Positions 30,529-40,280 of a DNA stretch of 53,746 bases are shown one piece after another (within the stretch, counting starts at the first letter, position 1; every line of letters starts with the position of its first letter). Source of the stretch: Candidatus Brockarchaeota archaeon (GTDB lineage: Archaea; Thermoproteota; EX4484-205; JAAOZP01). The notes under the pieces are model-generated. The model was not told where the DNA came from and ran no database searches. It saw nothing but the letters and a program-made list of their open reading frames with translations. A program made the translations under genes and the position numbers. Location: the NCBI GenBank assembly GCA_017601245.1, contig JAFNJB010000014.1:1-53746 (forward strand). Reading direction: 5' to 3'.

Positions 30529-30816
30529 ATGAAACAAATAATATATACTCTGAGAATTTTCCCAGACGAGAATACTACCGATCTAAATGAACTCTTAAAG
30601 AGATTGGAGGAGAACCTGAAAAGCGGTAAGATAATCGCACATCAAGTAACCGAATACTTTTTCGGCATGAAAATACTGTTGGTGAACGTGGAAGCCCCTG
30701 AAGTAGATGGAGTATCTGATAAGATTGAAGAAGAAATTAGAAAAACAGATGGAGTATCTGAGATGGAAATAGTTAACGTAACCAGAAGAGTGGAGGTTTG
30801 GAAAGAGGGTGGTTAG
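30529..30816 (+). CDS. ef1B: Translation elongation factor aEF-1 beta
   Basis: 95 residues, nucleotide exchange factor for aEF-1A, matching the C-terminal domain of eukaryotic EF-1 beta: KQIIYTLRIFPDENTTDLNELLKRL, then YFFGMKILLVNVEAPE and the DGVSEMEIVNVTRRVEV end. Ribosome site GGAGG lies 9 nt before ATG 30529. It overlaps the following winged-helix-like gene by 8 nt. Confidence 0.94.
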   Translation: MKQIIYTLRIFPDENTTDLNELLKRLEENLKSGKIIAHQVTEYFFGMKILLVNVEAPEVDGVSDKIEEEIRKTDGVSEMEIVNVTRRVEVWKEGG

Positions 30817-31054
30817 GACATCTGAAGACAGTAGGAGGATAATCCCTCTTAGAAATTATATCTTTGACATCCTGGAGAAGAAGAAAAGCCTTACTTTAAC
30901 CGAGCTTTTAAGAAGCTTAGAGAAAGACGTTGGGAAAGTAAGCGTTCTAGAAGTAGAAAGGGAACTTATGGCAATGGAGATAAGGGGTATTCTGAGAGTA
31001 TTCGCTTCAGGCAAAAAGGATCAGAGGCTTGAATTAGTCAACCCTAATGTTTAA
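30809..31054 (+). CDS. Small hypothetical protein, winged-helix-like
   Basis: 81 residues from GTG 30809, which lies inside the last codons of aEF1B. After RNYIFDILEKKKSLTLTELLRSLEKDVGKVSVLEVERELMAMEIRGILRVF the predicted helix-helix-helix-wing order fits a small winged helix. No named family recognised. Co-transcribed with aEF1B; fen1 follows after 47 bp. Confidence 0.65.
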   Translation: MVRTSEDSRRIIPLRNYIFDILEKKKSLTLTELLRSLEKDVGKVSVLEVERELMAMEIRGILRVFASGKKDQRLELVNPNV

Positions 31055-31101
31055 CAGCTTTCCGAAATTGTTAATAGCTTCCTGGGCACCATATATTTGG
31101 A

Positions 31102-32127
31102 ATGGGTGTTCAGCTGGGGGATATAGTCCCGGCTAAGGAGATAAGGCTTGAAGACCTTGCAAACAAGAGGATCGCTATAGACATGTATAATACGCTTTAC
31201 CAATTCCTTACGATAATAAGAGGAGCCGATGGAAAGCCCTTGATGGATTCTAAAGGCAGGATAACAAGCCACCTTTCAGGAATATTCTACAGGACTTGTA
31301 ACTTTCTTTCTGTGGGTCTCAAGCCCATTTACGTATTTGACGGTGAACCACCTAAGATTAAGAGAGAAGAAGCTGAAAGAAGGAAGATGTTGCGTGAAGA
31401 AGCTTCTAAAAAATACGAAGAAGCTTTAGCAGCAGGGAAGATAGAGGAGGCACGTAAGTATGCCCAGATGTCCGCAACATTAGATGAGTACCTCATTAAA
31501 TCTGCTGAGAAACTTATTACCCTAATGGGAATACCCGTTGTCCATGCTCCTTCAGAAGGAGAAGCCCAAGCTGCATATATGGTTGCTACAGGCGTGGCAG
31601 ATTACGTGGGGAGTCAGGATTTCGATTCTCTTCTCTTTGGTGGTAAGATGCTTGTGAGAAACCTTACGATAACGGGTAGGAGGAAGCTTCCTGGCAAGAA
31701 GGCGTATGTCGAAGTTAATCCGGAAGAAATATCTTTAGAGGAAACATTGAGGACACTGTCAATTACAAGAGAGCAATTGATAGATATTGCTCTACTCGTA
31801 GGCACTGATTATACTGAGGGGATAAAAGGTATAGGTCCAAAGAGAGCATTAGAACTTGTTAAAAGCGGAATGAGTCTAGAAGATATTTTCAAAAAGTATG
31901 GAGAAGATCTATCTAAGATTTCAAGGTACTATGAGGCTAAGGAGTTTTTTCTCCATCCCGACGTAAGAGACTTAGGTGAACTCCACTGGAAGGATATCGA
32001 TGAGGAAGGTGTTATAAGATTTCTACACGACGAACATGATTTCTCCTTAGATAGAATCACTAAAGCCATTGAGGAAGTTAAAAAGAAGAAAAAAACTGCC
32101 GAAGGAGCATTATCTAAGTGGTTTTAG
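31102..32127 (+). CDS. fen: Flap endonuclease 1
   Basis: 341 residues; removes 5' flaps in Okazaki fragment maturation and repair. The N-terminus MGVQLGDIV is correct for FEN1 (Gly2 contacts the active site). Metal ligands are in [38 protein letters not shown] and [11 protein letters not shown], followed by the helix-hairpin-helix [12 protein letters not shown]. The C-terminal GALSKWF resembles the PCNA-interacting PIP box. It converges with pcm, overlapping 4 nt. Confidence 0.97.
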   Translation: MGVQLGDIVPAKEIRLEDLANKRIAIDMYNTLYQFLTIIRGADGKPLMDSKGRITSHLSGIFYRTCNFLSVGLKPIYVFDGEPPKIKREEAERRKMLREEASKKYEEALAAGKIEEARKYAQMSATLDEYLIKSAEKLITLMGIPVVHAPSEGEAQAAYMVATGVADYVGSQDFDSLLFGGKMLVRNLTITGRRKLPGKKAYVEVNPEEISLEETLRTLSITREQLIDIALLVGTDYTEGIKGIGPKRALELVKSGMSLEDIFKKYGEDLSKISRYYEAKEFFLHPDVRDLGELHWKDIDEEGVIRFLHDEHDFSLDRITKAIEEVKKKKKTAEGALSKWF

Positions 32128-32813
32128 AAATTGAAGCCATATTCCCCGCGAAGTGGAACAAATATTACCGGCCCCATATTAAAAGTGTTTATCCTTCCCT
32201 TCTCATCCTTCTTAACAAGCAGGAGGTTTTGTTCGAAAAATTCGGATTGAACAGGTATTACCATTCTCCCATTCGGCTTCAATTGTTCTATGAGTGGTTC
32301 AGGGATCCTCGGTGCTGCAGCAGTTACTGAAATGCAGTCATAAGGAGCCTCTTCTCGATATCCTTTAGAACCATCGCCCACTATGACTTTAACGACCTTA
32401 TCTAGCCCGAGCCTAGATAGATTCCTTCTTGCAAATTCTGCAAGCTTAGGATTTATCTCAATCGTGAAAACCAAGGGTTTTGGAGAATCTAGGTTGGGAC
32501 AGGTTAACACGGCAAGAGTAGCTGCATGATAACCGCCTCCAGTACCTACTTCAAGAATTTTTTCGCCTACTTGAACGTTAAGAAGTTCATTCATCATGGC
32601 AACCATGTGGGGAGCCGATACCGTTTGGTTTGTTTCACCTAGAGGCAGTGGAGTATCCTCGTAGGCGTATTTCAACTGATCTGGCCATACGAATTCATGT
32701 CTAGGTATTCTGAGCATAGCGTTCTTAACTTTCTCAGATTTTATAATGCCCTCTTCGACAAGACGTTCCACCAGTCTTTTCCGTTCTTCAAAATAAGGAT
32801 CTAAGATATCCAT
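32124..32813 (-). CDS. pcm: Protein-L-isoaspartate O-methyltransferase
   Basis: 229 residues, SAM-dependent repair of isoaspartyl damage. The PCMT signature is [20 protein letters not shown] (substrate region) with [22 protein letters not shown] (SAM motif I), [18 protein letters not shown] and the post-motif [26 protein letters not shown]. Terminal residues of the FEN1 gene overlap its stop. Confidence 0.95.
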   Translation of the reverse strand: MDILDPYFEERKRLVERLVEEGIIKSEKVKNAMLRIPRHEFVWPDQLKYAYEDTPLPLGETNQTVSAPHMVAMMNELLNVQVGEKILEVGTGGGYHAATLAVLTCPNLDSPKPLVFTIEINPKLAEFARRNLSRLGLDKVVKVIVGDGSKGYREEAPYDCISVTAAAPRIPEPLIEQLKPNGRMVIPVQSEFFEQNLLLVKKDEKGRINTFNMGPVIFVPLRGEYGFNF

Positions 32814-32875
32814 TCTCTCCCCTTTACCGACAGTATTTCTTAAATCCCTGAAGAATAAAACTATTTTGCCTAAAC

Positions 32876-33298
32876 ATGGGTATGGTTATAGAGAAAGTCC
32901 ACGGAATGGGGCATAGGAATATAAGAGCGACTCATCCAACGACACTAGCTATTACAAGGGATTTGGAAATAGGGAAAACTGGAGATTGTTTCCTCTTGGT
33001 TTCTGCAGATAAGTCTCCTAGAATGCTCTCGGAAGAATTTAAGAATGCTGCCAGAAGGCCTGTCAAGATATTCGTTAAAGTAATTGTTGGAGAACTTATG
33101 GACGAGTTTTATTGCTACGGTGATCCGGCTCTAACATTTAAGGATGATTCTACAATGGTCTTCAGAAAAAGCACGTACATTTGCGACAAGACTGTTGGAA
33201 TTAAAAGCAGTAAGAGCGCTATAGATATAGATCGGAGAATAGTTGAAAAGTTGAAGAAAGGTTTTGAAGCTACTGTAGAGCTTATGGTAAACCTTTAG
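32876..33298 (+). CDS. DUF371 family protein
   Basis: 140 residues. The family pattern is clear: HGMGHRNIRATHPTTLAITRDLEIGKTGDCFLLVSADKSP near the N-terminus and a central GDPALTF strand. An archaeal family of unknown function. Start ATG 32876 lies 62 bp from the divergent pcm start, so the two probably share a promoter region. Converges with the inositol-phosphate synthase gene. Confidence 0.88.
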   Translation: MGMVIEKVHGMGHRNIRATHPTTLAITRDLEIGKTGDCFLLVSADKSPRMLSEEFKNAARRPVKIFVKVIVGELMDEFYCYGDPALTFKDDSTMVFRKSTYICDKTVGIKSSKSAIDIDRRIVEKLKKGFEATVELMVNL

Positions 33299-33307
33299 AA
33301 TATGATG

Positions 33308-34381
33308 CTATCTTTCACGTTCCCCTCTTATAAACTCCTCAAACTTCCTCTTAGCTTCTTCATACGGCATTTGAACAGGAGGATGTTTAAAACAGTATGC
33401 AGACACACTTATAAGCGGTCCGCTAATGCCTCTATCTAGAGCAACTTTTACACCTCTCAAAGCATCTATTATTACGCCCGCACTGTTCGGCGAATCTATA
33501 ACTGAAAGCTTAAGGTCGATAGATAATGGTGCTCCTCCAAAATACTTGCCTTTAATCCATATGTAGCATATTTTCTCATTTTCTAGAAAGGGAATATAGT
33601 CGCTGGGACCTATTCTCAGAGGCATCTCGTAGGGGGACATTGCTCTTACTGCTGAAGTCTTACTCTCCCTTTTCGAAACAAGCCTCTGCTGTTCCAGCAT
33701 ATTTAAGAAATCCGTATCCCCTCCTATGTTAAGCTGGTAAGACTCTTCAACTTTAACACCCCTGTCGACAAGTAGTTTTATCAAAGTTTTATGTAAAACT
33801 GTCGCACCAAGCTGACTCATAACGTCATCTCCCGCGATAGGCAGTCCCTTTTCCTCGAACTTCTTCTGCCATTCTTCGGATGACGCTATGAAAGTCGGCA
33901 TAGCGTTTATGAATGCTACACCAGCTTCCAAGGCAGATTGAGCGTAGAAACGGCTACCTTTCTCACTGCCAACGGGCAGATAGTTTATAAGGATCTCCGC
34001 GCCAGAGGATTTTAATTCTTCAACAATATCCACGTCCCTATCCTCCGAGAACCTTATTACTTCCCTTAGATACCTTCCCACACCATCTAGGACAGGCCCC
34101 TTCTTCACAGTTACACCTATTTTTGGAACTTCTTGAAACCTTATCGTGTTATTGGGCTTCTCGAATATTGCCTCGCTCAAATCCTTGCCCACTTTCCTAC
34201 GGTCTACGTCAAAGGCGGCTACAAACTCGATATCCCCAGGCTTGTAGCCACCGACATCAGGATGTGCTAAGCCTATTTGCTCATTACTCTCACGATAGTA
34301 ATATACCCCTTGAACTAGGGCAGATGCACAGTTTCCAACACCAGCTATTGCAACCTTTATTTTTCCCAATTCTGATTCCAA
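33308..34381 (-). CDS. ino1: Inositol-3-phosphate synthase
   Basis: 357 residues; converts glucose-6-phosphate to L-myo-inositol-1-phosphate using NAD+, the first step to archaeal inositol phospholipids and, in some thermophiles, di-myo-inositol phosphate. Rossmann motif IKVAIAGVGNCASALVQGV (about 8-26), INYLPVGSEKGSRFYAQSALE, PIAGDDVMSQLGATVLHKTL (the GDD/K active-site region), and DFLNMLEQQRLVSKRESKT. Archaeal short form, as expected. Confidence 0.93.
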   Translation of the reverse strand: MESELGKIKVAIAGVGNCASALVQGVYYYRESNEQIGLAHPDVGGYKPGDIEFVAAFDVDRRKVGKDLSEAIFEKPNNTIRFQEVPKIGVTVKKGPVLDGVGRYLREVIRFSEDRDVDIVEELKSSGAEILINYLPVGSEKGSRFYAQSALEAGVAFINAMPTFIASSEEWQKKFEEKGLPIAGDDVMSQLGATVLHKTLIKLLVDRGVKVEESYQLNIGGDTDFLNMLEQQRLVSKRESKTSAVRAMSPYEMPLRIGPSDYIPFLENEKICYIWIKGKYFGGAPLSIDLKLSVIDSPNSAGVIIDALRGVKVALDRGISGPLISVSAYCFKHPPVQMPYEEAKRKFEEFIRGERER

Positions 34382-34429
34382 AGGAATTGTTTTACCCTTA
34401 TAAAATTAACTCTTGGCTTAAAATTGGAT

Positions 34430-34933
34430 CTATTTCAGTTTAAGGCCGCATCTCCTACAATATCTCACTCCCTCAGTAACTGGAGCACCACATCTTGGAC
34501 AGAAACCGATTACTTCACCGACTTTTCCAGACTTTTCCTCCTCTTCAACAACCTCCTCTTTCATACCTTCCTCAACTGTCTCCTCGGGAGATGAAAGGGC
34601 TTCATAATCCTGCTCAACTCCCACTTCGCTTGTTTCCATGGCTTCTCCGACTTCATATGCAGTCTCTATTCTTCCTCGTGGAATCTCCTCGGTAGTTTCA
34701 ACAGGAATCTCTATCCTTCTCTTTTTCGGTCTGATCAGTATTGAGATTATCGCTATTATGAAGCCGAACCAGAAGAGGATCGTTATAAACGATGTGAAGT
34801 TTCCTTCTCCACCTAAGTACCCGATTAACGTATCTTTAATTGCTCCCTTAATACTCTGAAAATATAGGCCTAGCCCCATTAGCAGTACACCGATCGCTAA
34901 GACATTTGACTTATTCAATACCTGAATTAGCAC
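34430..34933 (-). CDS. Membrane protein with C-terminal zinc ribbon
   Basis: 167 residues: two membrane spans (about 10-28 and 46-68), an acidic low-complexity linker (about 75-140, rich in Glu), and a zinc ribbon CPRCGAPVTEGVRYCRRCG at the C-terminus. Such zinc-ribbon membrane proteins are frequent in archaea and of unknown function. Separated by 48 nt from the inositol-phosphate synthase gene downstream, possibly one transcription unit. Confidence 0.75.
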   Translation of the reverse strand: MLIQVLNKSNVLAIGVLLMGLGLYFQSIKGAIKDTLIGYLGGEGNFTSFITILFWFGFIIAIISILIRPKKRRIEIPVETTEEIPRGRIETAYEVGEAMETSEVGVEQDYEALSSPEETVEEGMKEEVVEEEEKSGKVGEVIGFCPRCGAPVTEGVRYCRRCGLKLK

Positions 34934-34977
34934 ATGAAAGGTAGTAATTAACTTTTCTATTATCTTTAATTCTCATC

Positions 34978-35379
34978 TTACAGCATTTTAAATTTCCCCA
35001 TTCTAAAAAGGGTTATTACCGTGAGGACTATGCAACCTATGCTAAACATCAATTCTATAGAAGATATTATTCCATGAAAGATTGCAAAGTATAAGGGTGG
35101 CGAGGCTCCGGCAATCCCCATTACCACTCCGGTTAAAAACATGTATCGTACGATCCTCTTTAACATATTTTCTGAAATCAGCCTTATGCCTATGGAGAAT
35201 CCTACTAATGCGCTTGCAACAATCATATTGTATGCTCTACCGCCTGTTGAAATGCCTGTTAAAAAGTAGGCTATCGCAAGGATTATTTCTAAAGATAGAT
35301 TTAGCAATCTTTTACTTAGAGCAACGTTCTCAAGCATTAGTGCTTTCTCAGCGTTTTCTCCCGAGTCCAATACTGGCAC
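34978..35379 (-). CDS. Hypothetical membrane protein
   Basis: 133 residues with a short charged N-terminus and four predicted membrane spans (about 28-46, 50-66, 76-98, 102-125). No family recognised. It lies 44 nt upstream of the zinc-ribbon membrane protein gene in the same direction and just downstream of the oxidoreductase gene, so the three could be co-transcribed. Confidence 0.65.
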   Translation of the reverse strand: MPVLDSGENAEKALMLENVALSKRLLNLSLEIILAIAYFLTGISTGGRAYNMIVASALVGFSIGIRLISENMLKRIVRYMFLTGVVMGIAGASPPLYFAIFHGIISSIELMFSIGCIVLTVITLFRMGKFKML

Positions 35380-35406
35380 ATCTCTTTAAGCAGCTTTTTA
35401 AAAAGG

Positions 35407-36354
35407 TTACGTATAAATCTCCACAGAATTACCTACTTCAGATGATTTTAAACTAGCCTCGATTATTTTAAGCGCTCTTACTGCATCTTCTTCTCCGGGA
35501 ATTGGGTTTTCGTTATTAACTATACAGTTCAGGAAATATTTCAACTCATGTCGAAGAGGTTCGCTCCATTCGGAGAAGGGGGTTATCCTATCATTCTTAG
35601 AACTGAGGGTTACCTGCTGTGTAACTAAATCAGCTTCAACTACGCCTTCTGATCCTATTACCTCTAAACGCCTTATCTTGTAGGGGGTTAACCAATTTGC
35701 GTTAATTATAGCCATTTTACCACTGGAGAAAGTTAGTATTATTGTTGCATAGTCCTCATGAATCCTATGCATTGACTTTCCTGTTTTAGCATATACTTTG
35801 ATTGGGTCTTCTGAAAAAAGGTATCTCATCAAGTCTACATCATGAATCGCAGTATCTAAGAGGACTCCTGAGTCAGTTACTCTCTCGGGCCATCTCCTCA
35901 CCCTTGTCGCTGAGGCCATTATTATTTCCCCTAAAGCTTCTTCCTCAATGTACTTCTTAACCATCCTGATGGCAGGGTTAAATCTTTCAATAAAACCCAC
36001 CATTGTTTTAACATTCTTCTTCTTAAGAAAGTTAATTAGCTCTATTGCTTCTTTCACTGTTTGAGTAAAGGGCTTTTCTATGAAGAGGTATCCAACTTTT
36101 TTCAATGCTAGTTCCATTGCAACATCCTTATGCGTTGAAGTAGGTGTCGAAACTATAGCCCCATCATAAGCTCCTTCAGGAATATCAGAGACATTCCCAT
36201 AATACGGAACATTGTAGAGTTTTCCATATGTGCTGGCCCTTTCTTCAACTATGTCGCATACACCGCCTAAGCCTCCGAGTTCTGCAAGAACCCTTACATG
36301 GTTTTTACCGAAGCCGCCTACTCCAACTACTATAATGCTAGGTTTCTCAACCAT
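35407..36354 (-). CDS. Gfo/Idh/MocA-family oxidoreductase
   Basis: 315 residues. The NAD(P)-binding Rossmann start IIVVGVGGFGKNHVRVLAELG is followed by the family motif EKPFTQT (about 94-100) and the C-terminal alpha/beta domain with DTAIHDVDLMRYLF (the D..HD.D substrate-site motif). Members oxidise or isomerise sugars and inositols, or act on UDP-sugars. Possession of an inositol-phosphate synthase gene 1 kb away invites a link to inositol, but that is inference; no substrate is deducible. Confidence 0.88.
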   Translation of the reverse strand: MVEKPSIIVVGVGGFGKNHVRVLAELGGLGGVCDIVEERASTYGKLYNVPYYGNVSDIPEGAYDGAIVSTPTSTHKDVAMELALKKVGYLFIEKPFTQTVKEAIELINFLKKKNVKTMVGFIERFNPAIRMVKKYIEEEALGEIIMASATRVRRWPERVTDSGVLLDTAIHDVDLMRYLFSEDPIKVYAKTGKSMHRIHEDYATIILTFSSGKMAIINANWLTPYKIRRLEVIGSEGVVEADLVTQQVTLSSKNDRITPFSEWSEPLRHELKYFLNCIVNNENPIPGEEDAVRALKIIEASLKSSEVGNSVEIYT

Positions 36355-36373
36355 TTAACAACAATTATTGATG

Positions 36374-38827
36374 TTACATGAAGTCTTTAAGCTTTAAGCT
36401 TCTCCTGGGAGGCTCTATCTCTATACCCAGGGGGTCTAGAACCTGTTCGAAAGTAGCCCTCATGACTTCAAGATACTTATCTAAGTCTATTTCTTCTATT
36501 CTAGCCAGCTTAACGGGTTTAACGCCGTTTTTAACCTTAACGTATGATATTATGTCGCCGGCCCTAGCTTTAATACCCAATTCCCTCTCAAGCTGTTTAG
36601 CTGCCTTAACGTGTTGCGGCGTGTTCTTATCATAGTCATCCAGAGGTTTGCTTAACATTACGTCGAAAGCAAGCTCATCGAGACTCAGTTGCTTATTCAC
36701 GAGTTTTTCAACGTACTCGTTTATCATATTCTTTATGCTCTCAACGGCTGCATTGAATTCCTCCTCGTTCTTTACCTTGCTAAGTATGCTAATCATGTCA
36801 TGGAAAGCCTGTTTTACGAATTTTGGTGTTGAACTCTTCTTTCCCACAAGGCCCTTTATGTCAACATTACCATCCTCAGTAACTCCAAGGTAGTTCTTCT
36901 TACGTTGGCTGAAAACACCATATCTGTAAACCTTATCTATGTTAAGTTCAATGTTATACTTTTCCCTCATAAACTGGATGAGTTTCTCAACATCATTCGG
37001 ATTCGGATCCCTTAGAAATATTGAATCAGTATCACCATATACAACCTCTATGCCAAGGTTCTTTGCAGTCTCAACAAGTTCGGTAAATATCCCTCTACCT
37101 ATCCACGTTACTGTTTCAGCAGCTGAAGGAGCATAGAAATGGAAAGTATCAGCACCCATAACACCATAGCTGGCGTTTATGAAAACCTTTATTGCCCTTT
37201 GTACCACGTCATAGAAAGCACGTTTTTCAGGAGTTTCCGCTTTCTTAGAAAGAGGCTGATAGTACTTTACTCGGAGCTCTCTTAAAGCGCCTATTACTGA
37301 GCTCTCTATACCCCTCCTTTTAACGCATATCCAATGGGGTGAATTCATTGGAGTATTGTTTTTACATTCTTCATGGACGCATCTAACTGTCTCATAACTT
37401 ATATTAAAGTTCATTATTATGCTAGGATACAGTGATGCGAAGTCGAGGATTACAAGGTTGAAGTATAAGCCGGGTTTAGGTTCAAGAACTATTGCCCCCC
37501 TATACTTCTTGCCTTTTATAATGGCCTCAGACTTCTTCTCACTTTTAAGCTGTAGAATATCTTCTTGTCTAGGTATTAGATAGTTGTTCTTTCTATGGAG
37601 GCTTAGGAGCATGCTTTTAATCCAAGTAGAGACGCCGTGTCTGACGACATCCTCCATAGGTAGCCTGCTTATCCTCATGAAAAGGACGAGGAGTTTGAGT
37701 AATAAGTAATCTTTGTTAGCGATGAGTTCAAAAGTTATCTCAGCATCTCTAAAGCAGTATTCAGCAAGTTCTCTGGGTTTAAGAATGGAAATATCTTCAG
37801 TCAGAGCTATTTTGCCCTTACCGATTAGAGCCTTACCAATCGCATCCAGCGTTACTTCCTTATATACTCCTCCATAAGCATAATTTTGTATCGATTTGTT
37901 AAAGAATACCCTGTAGAGATCTATATGCACCCCGTTAACAAGGTTAATGTAATCCTTGCCCTTTTCGAGAGGGGATTCCTCATTCAACGATAGTTTTTTA
38001 GCCCTGTTATACAAATACAGGAGGTCGAACTTATCACCGTTAAAAGTCACTAGAAATGGATATTTCTTGATTTCTTTAAAGACTTCTTTCAAAAGCTTAT
38101 CCTCGCTAGATACGTGGACTATCTTCTTAGTTCCATCATACTCTTCCCCATCAAAATCGTCAAGAACATAGACTTTGCCCATTTCCGTATTCGATTTAAA
38201 AGCCGCAGAGATTATCGGATCCTCTGCCTTATTGGCATCGGGAACATGATTTGGACCAGGAGGCTTAACTTCTATGTCGAGTGAGGAAAGCTTCATGAAC
38301 GGTATTGGCTGATTAAGTATTTCAATCAACTCTCTGATTTCTGGATACTGGGATTCAGGAGGCTTAACAACATCCTCGAGGACTGTTTCTAAGCGTCTTT
38401 CGACAAGCTTGCCGTCAATTATATCGTAGTATAGCCCTGGTTTCTTATCCGTGTCGTATATATAACACCAAGTGTAATGAATATCAGCTTCCCAGGCCCT
38501 TCCAATTATTTCCCTTATGGACGTGGCGGACCCACCTATTGACAGAGGGTCTTTTGCAATGATTTTTCTGAAAACCTTTTCCCTATCTTCTAATAAGTCA
38601 TACTTTCTAACTTCTTCAATCCTGTCAAATCCATGGTGGTTTATCAACTGCTGGTTACTCATCAATTCTTCTATGCTTAAATCGGTCAATAAGTATGGCT
38701 GATGGTTCTCAGCAGATGGGAAAATCACTATCTCCTGCTTCTCAGGGTCGTATAGTTTAAGCAGAACCCTCTTACTACTCCCATCATAAGAGGCGGAAAC
38801 CAGTAATAACCCTTTTCGCTCTTCCAT
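36374..38827 (-). CDS. polB: DNA polymerase, family B
   Basis: 817 residues with all exonuclease and polymerase motifs intact: exo I LDIEV (D184, E186), exo II TFNGDKFD (about 261-268), exo III YCFRD (357-361), motif A LDFASLYPSI (461-470), motif B KVFINASYGVMG (547-558), motif C YGDTDS (597-602), and KKNYLGV/KGLVGKKSSTPKF in the thumb. It should be an active proofreading enzyme. The window also encodes the PolD small subunit, so the organism has both families. Divergent from the Pop5 gene. Confidence 0.96.
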   Translation of the reverse strand: MEERKGLLLVSASYDGSSKRVLLKLYDPEKQEIVIFPSAENHQPYLLTDLSIEELMSNQQLINHHGFDRIEEVRKYDLLEDREKVFRKIIAKDPLSIGGSATSIREIIGRAWEADIHYTWCYIYDTDKKPGLYYDIIDGKLVERRLETVLEDVVKPPESQYPEIRELIEILNQPIPFMKLSSLDIEVKPPGPNHVPDANKAEDPIISAAFKSNTEMGKVYVLDDFDGEEYDGTKKIVHVSSEDKLLKEVFKEIKKYPFLVTFNGDKFDLLYLYNRAKKLSLNEESPLEKGKDYINLVNGVHIDLYRVFFNKSIQNYAYGGVYKEVTLDAIGKALIGKGKIALTEDISILKPRELAEYCFRDAEITFELIANKDYLLLKLLVLFMRISRLPMEDVVRHGVSTWIKSMLLSLHRKNNYLIPRQEDILQLKSEKKSEAIIKGKKYRGAIVLEPKPGLYFNLVILDFASLYPSIIMNFNISYETVRCVHEECKNNTPMNSPHWICVKRRGIESSVIGALRELRVKYYQPLSKKAETPEKRAFYDVVQRAIKVFINASYGVMGADTFHFYAPSAAETVTWIGRGIFTELVETAKNLGIEVVYGDTDSIFLRDPNPNDVEKLIQFMREKYNIELNIDKVYRYGVFSQRKKNYLGVTEDGNVDIKGLVGKKSSTPKFVKQAFHDMISILSKVKNEEEFNAAVESIKNMINEYVEKLVNKQLSLDELAFDVMLSKPLDDYDKNTPQHVKAAKQLERELGIKARAGDIISYVKVKNGVKPVKLARIEEIDLDKYLEVMRATFEQVLDPLGIEIEPPRRSLKLKDFM

Positions 38828-38912
38828 CTCCCCTTTCTTACTCGACGAGTATTTTCATTCTCACTATATAGGTTTATCTCTTAGTAAGGGATTAAGGAGG
38901 ATAGAAGATAAA

Positions 38913-39242
38913 ATGCCAGTAAAAGAGTATAAGACGAGATATATAGTGTTCGAAGTCAAGGATTATCGTAAGCTTAATAACATACTTAGAGAAGCTTGTA
39001 GTGCTCAAATAGGCTTCTTCTTTAAAATTGTTCGAAAATACAACGAAATTATAATTGTAAAATGTCCACATAAAATGGTTCCGATTATTAAAGCGAAAGT
39101 AAGTGAAGCGGAATCGCAATTATCCCCGGGATTAAGAATAATAGGTGTTTCGGGTACTTTAAAAAAGGCTATAAGCAAGTTCTGCACGGGAAAAAATCTG
39201 TCGAGACGAAGGCTAAATGACATACAATTTTTCCTAATATAA
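38913..39242 (+). CDS. rnp2: Ribonuclease P protein component 2 (Pop5)
   Basis: 109 residues. Fits Pop5: TRYIVFEVKDYRK at the start, IIIVKCPHKMVPIIKAKV in the middle and the diagnostic LRIIGVSGTLKKAISKF near the end. It is a protein subunit of RNase P and, by location, the head of the proteasome/exosome superoperon, though 331 bp separate it from psmA. Ribosome site GGAGG (about 38896) lies upstream of ATG 38913. The Rpp30 gene that often precedes it is absent; polB is divergent. Confidence 0.88.
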   Translation: MPVKEYKTRYIVFEVKDYRKLNNILREACSAQIGFFFKIVRKYNEIIIVKCPHKMVPIIKAKVSEAESQLSPGLRIIGVSGTLKKAISKFCTGKNLSRRRLNDIQFFLI

Positions 39243-39573
39243 ACTTTGGTTAAAATATTGACTAAGAGGTTTGAAGAAAACGTTTAACAGCATCAGTCAG
39301 CTTAACGATTCATTATAACTACGTTTTTAATTACTTCTATATGCCTTTCATAAAGCCAGTTTCAGATCCTTTCTTTTAAGACCCTGATGCAATAGTGAGT
39401 ACTATAAAACTTGTCTAAAGAGCTTTGTAAGATAAATTTTACAATGAATATTCCGACACGCTTGACATAGCTTCCATTTGTTTAACTCCTGGAAAACACC
39501 TCCTCCTCCATAATTAGGGCTAGGCAAGGGCAAAGATTATAAGGAGTTAGTTAACTCTCATCTAAACAGGATC
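39243..39573. other. Intergenic region between rnp2 and psmA
   Basis: 331 bp. AT-rich, with only very short frames. A TATA-like ATTATAAGG (about 39535-39543) lies ~35 nt before the psmA ATG, so psmA-exosome transcription probably starts here rather than at rnp2. A run of CACCTCCTCCTCC (about 39500-39513) is noted without explanation. Confidence 0.4.
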
Positions 39574-40278
39574 ATGATACCAGGCTACGAGCGGATGTAC
39601 GGATTCTCGCCCGACGGAAGAATACTCCAAGTCGACTATGCTATGATTATGGTGAATAATAGTCCGACGGCGTGGGGTATACATGTTGAGGAAGGCATTG
39701 TACTAGCAGGTGTGGAGAAGAGGATAGATATGCTTCAAGACAGGACTTTCAGCCAGAAGCTTTTCCAGATAGATGAGCATATAGGAACTGTAGTTGCAGG
39801 GTTCAATTCTGACGCCAGGCTACTGGTTGAATATGCTAGAAATGAGGCGCAGATAAACAGGTTTCTTTACGATGAACCTGTGGACGTGGAATATCTTGTA
39901 AGAAGGTTGAGCAATACTGTCCAAGCATACACTCAGCACGCTGGAATGAGGCCTTTCGGCATCTCTATGCTAATAGGGGGCGTAGACATGCTTGGGGCAA
40001 GCCTTTACCAATTGGATCCCACCGGCATATATTTCAAGTATTTTGCATCCGTAATAGGCATAGGTAGAGAGGACATATTGAAGTATTTCAGGAATAATTA
40101 TTCGATGAACACTAGTCTAGACGAGGCTATAATAATGGGTATTAGGGGCAGTATTGAGGTTTTGAAGGAGGAAGTGGCTCCAGATAGGCTTAGGATTGGA
40201 ATAATAAGGACTGATGAGAAAAAGTTTAAGGTCTTAAGCTATGAAGAAGTAAAGAAGTACTACGAAAGGGCGAAATAG
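39574..40278 (+). CDS. psmA: 20S proteasome alpha subunit
   Basis: 234 residues. The alpha-type N-terminus YERMYGFSPDGRILQVDYAM (H0 helix region that gates the pore) is present, plus VLAGVEKRIDMLQ and the core fold through KEEVAPDRLRIGIIR. Forms the outer heptameric rings of the 20S proteasome; the beta subunit is not in the window. First gene of the cluster psmA-sdo1-rrp4-rrp41-rrp42-rpl37ae-pcc1-pfdB. Confidence 0.97.
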   Translation: MIPGYERMYGFSPDGRILQVDYAMIMVNNSPTAWGIHVEEGIVLAGVEKRIDMLQDRTFSQKLFQIDEHIGTVVAGFNSDARLLVEYARNEAQINRFLYDEPVDVEYLVRRLSNTVQAYTQHAGMRPFGISMLIGGVDMLGASLYQLDPTGIYFKYFASVIGIGREDILKYFRNNYSMNTSLDEAIIMGIRGSIEVLKEEVAPDRLRIGIIRTDEKKFKVLSYEEVKKYYERAK

Positions 40279-40280
40279 GG

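Noticed and set aside
39270-39320. CTGA/TGATGC pair on the minus strand suggesting a C/D sRNA
   Set aside because: The box C is imperfect, the order of the boxes is wrong and no guide spacing fits.
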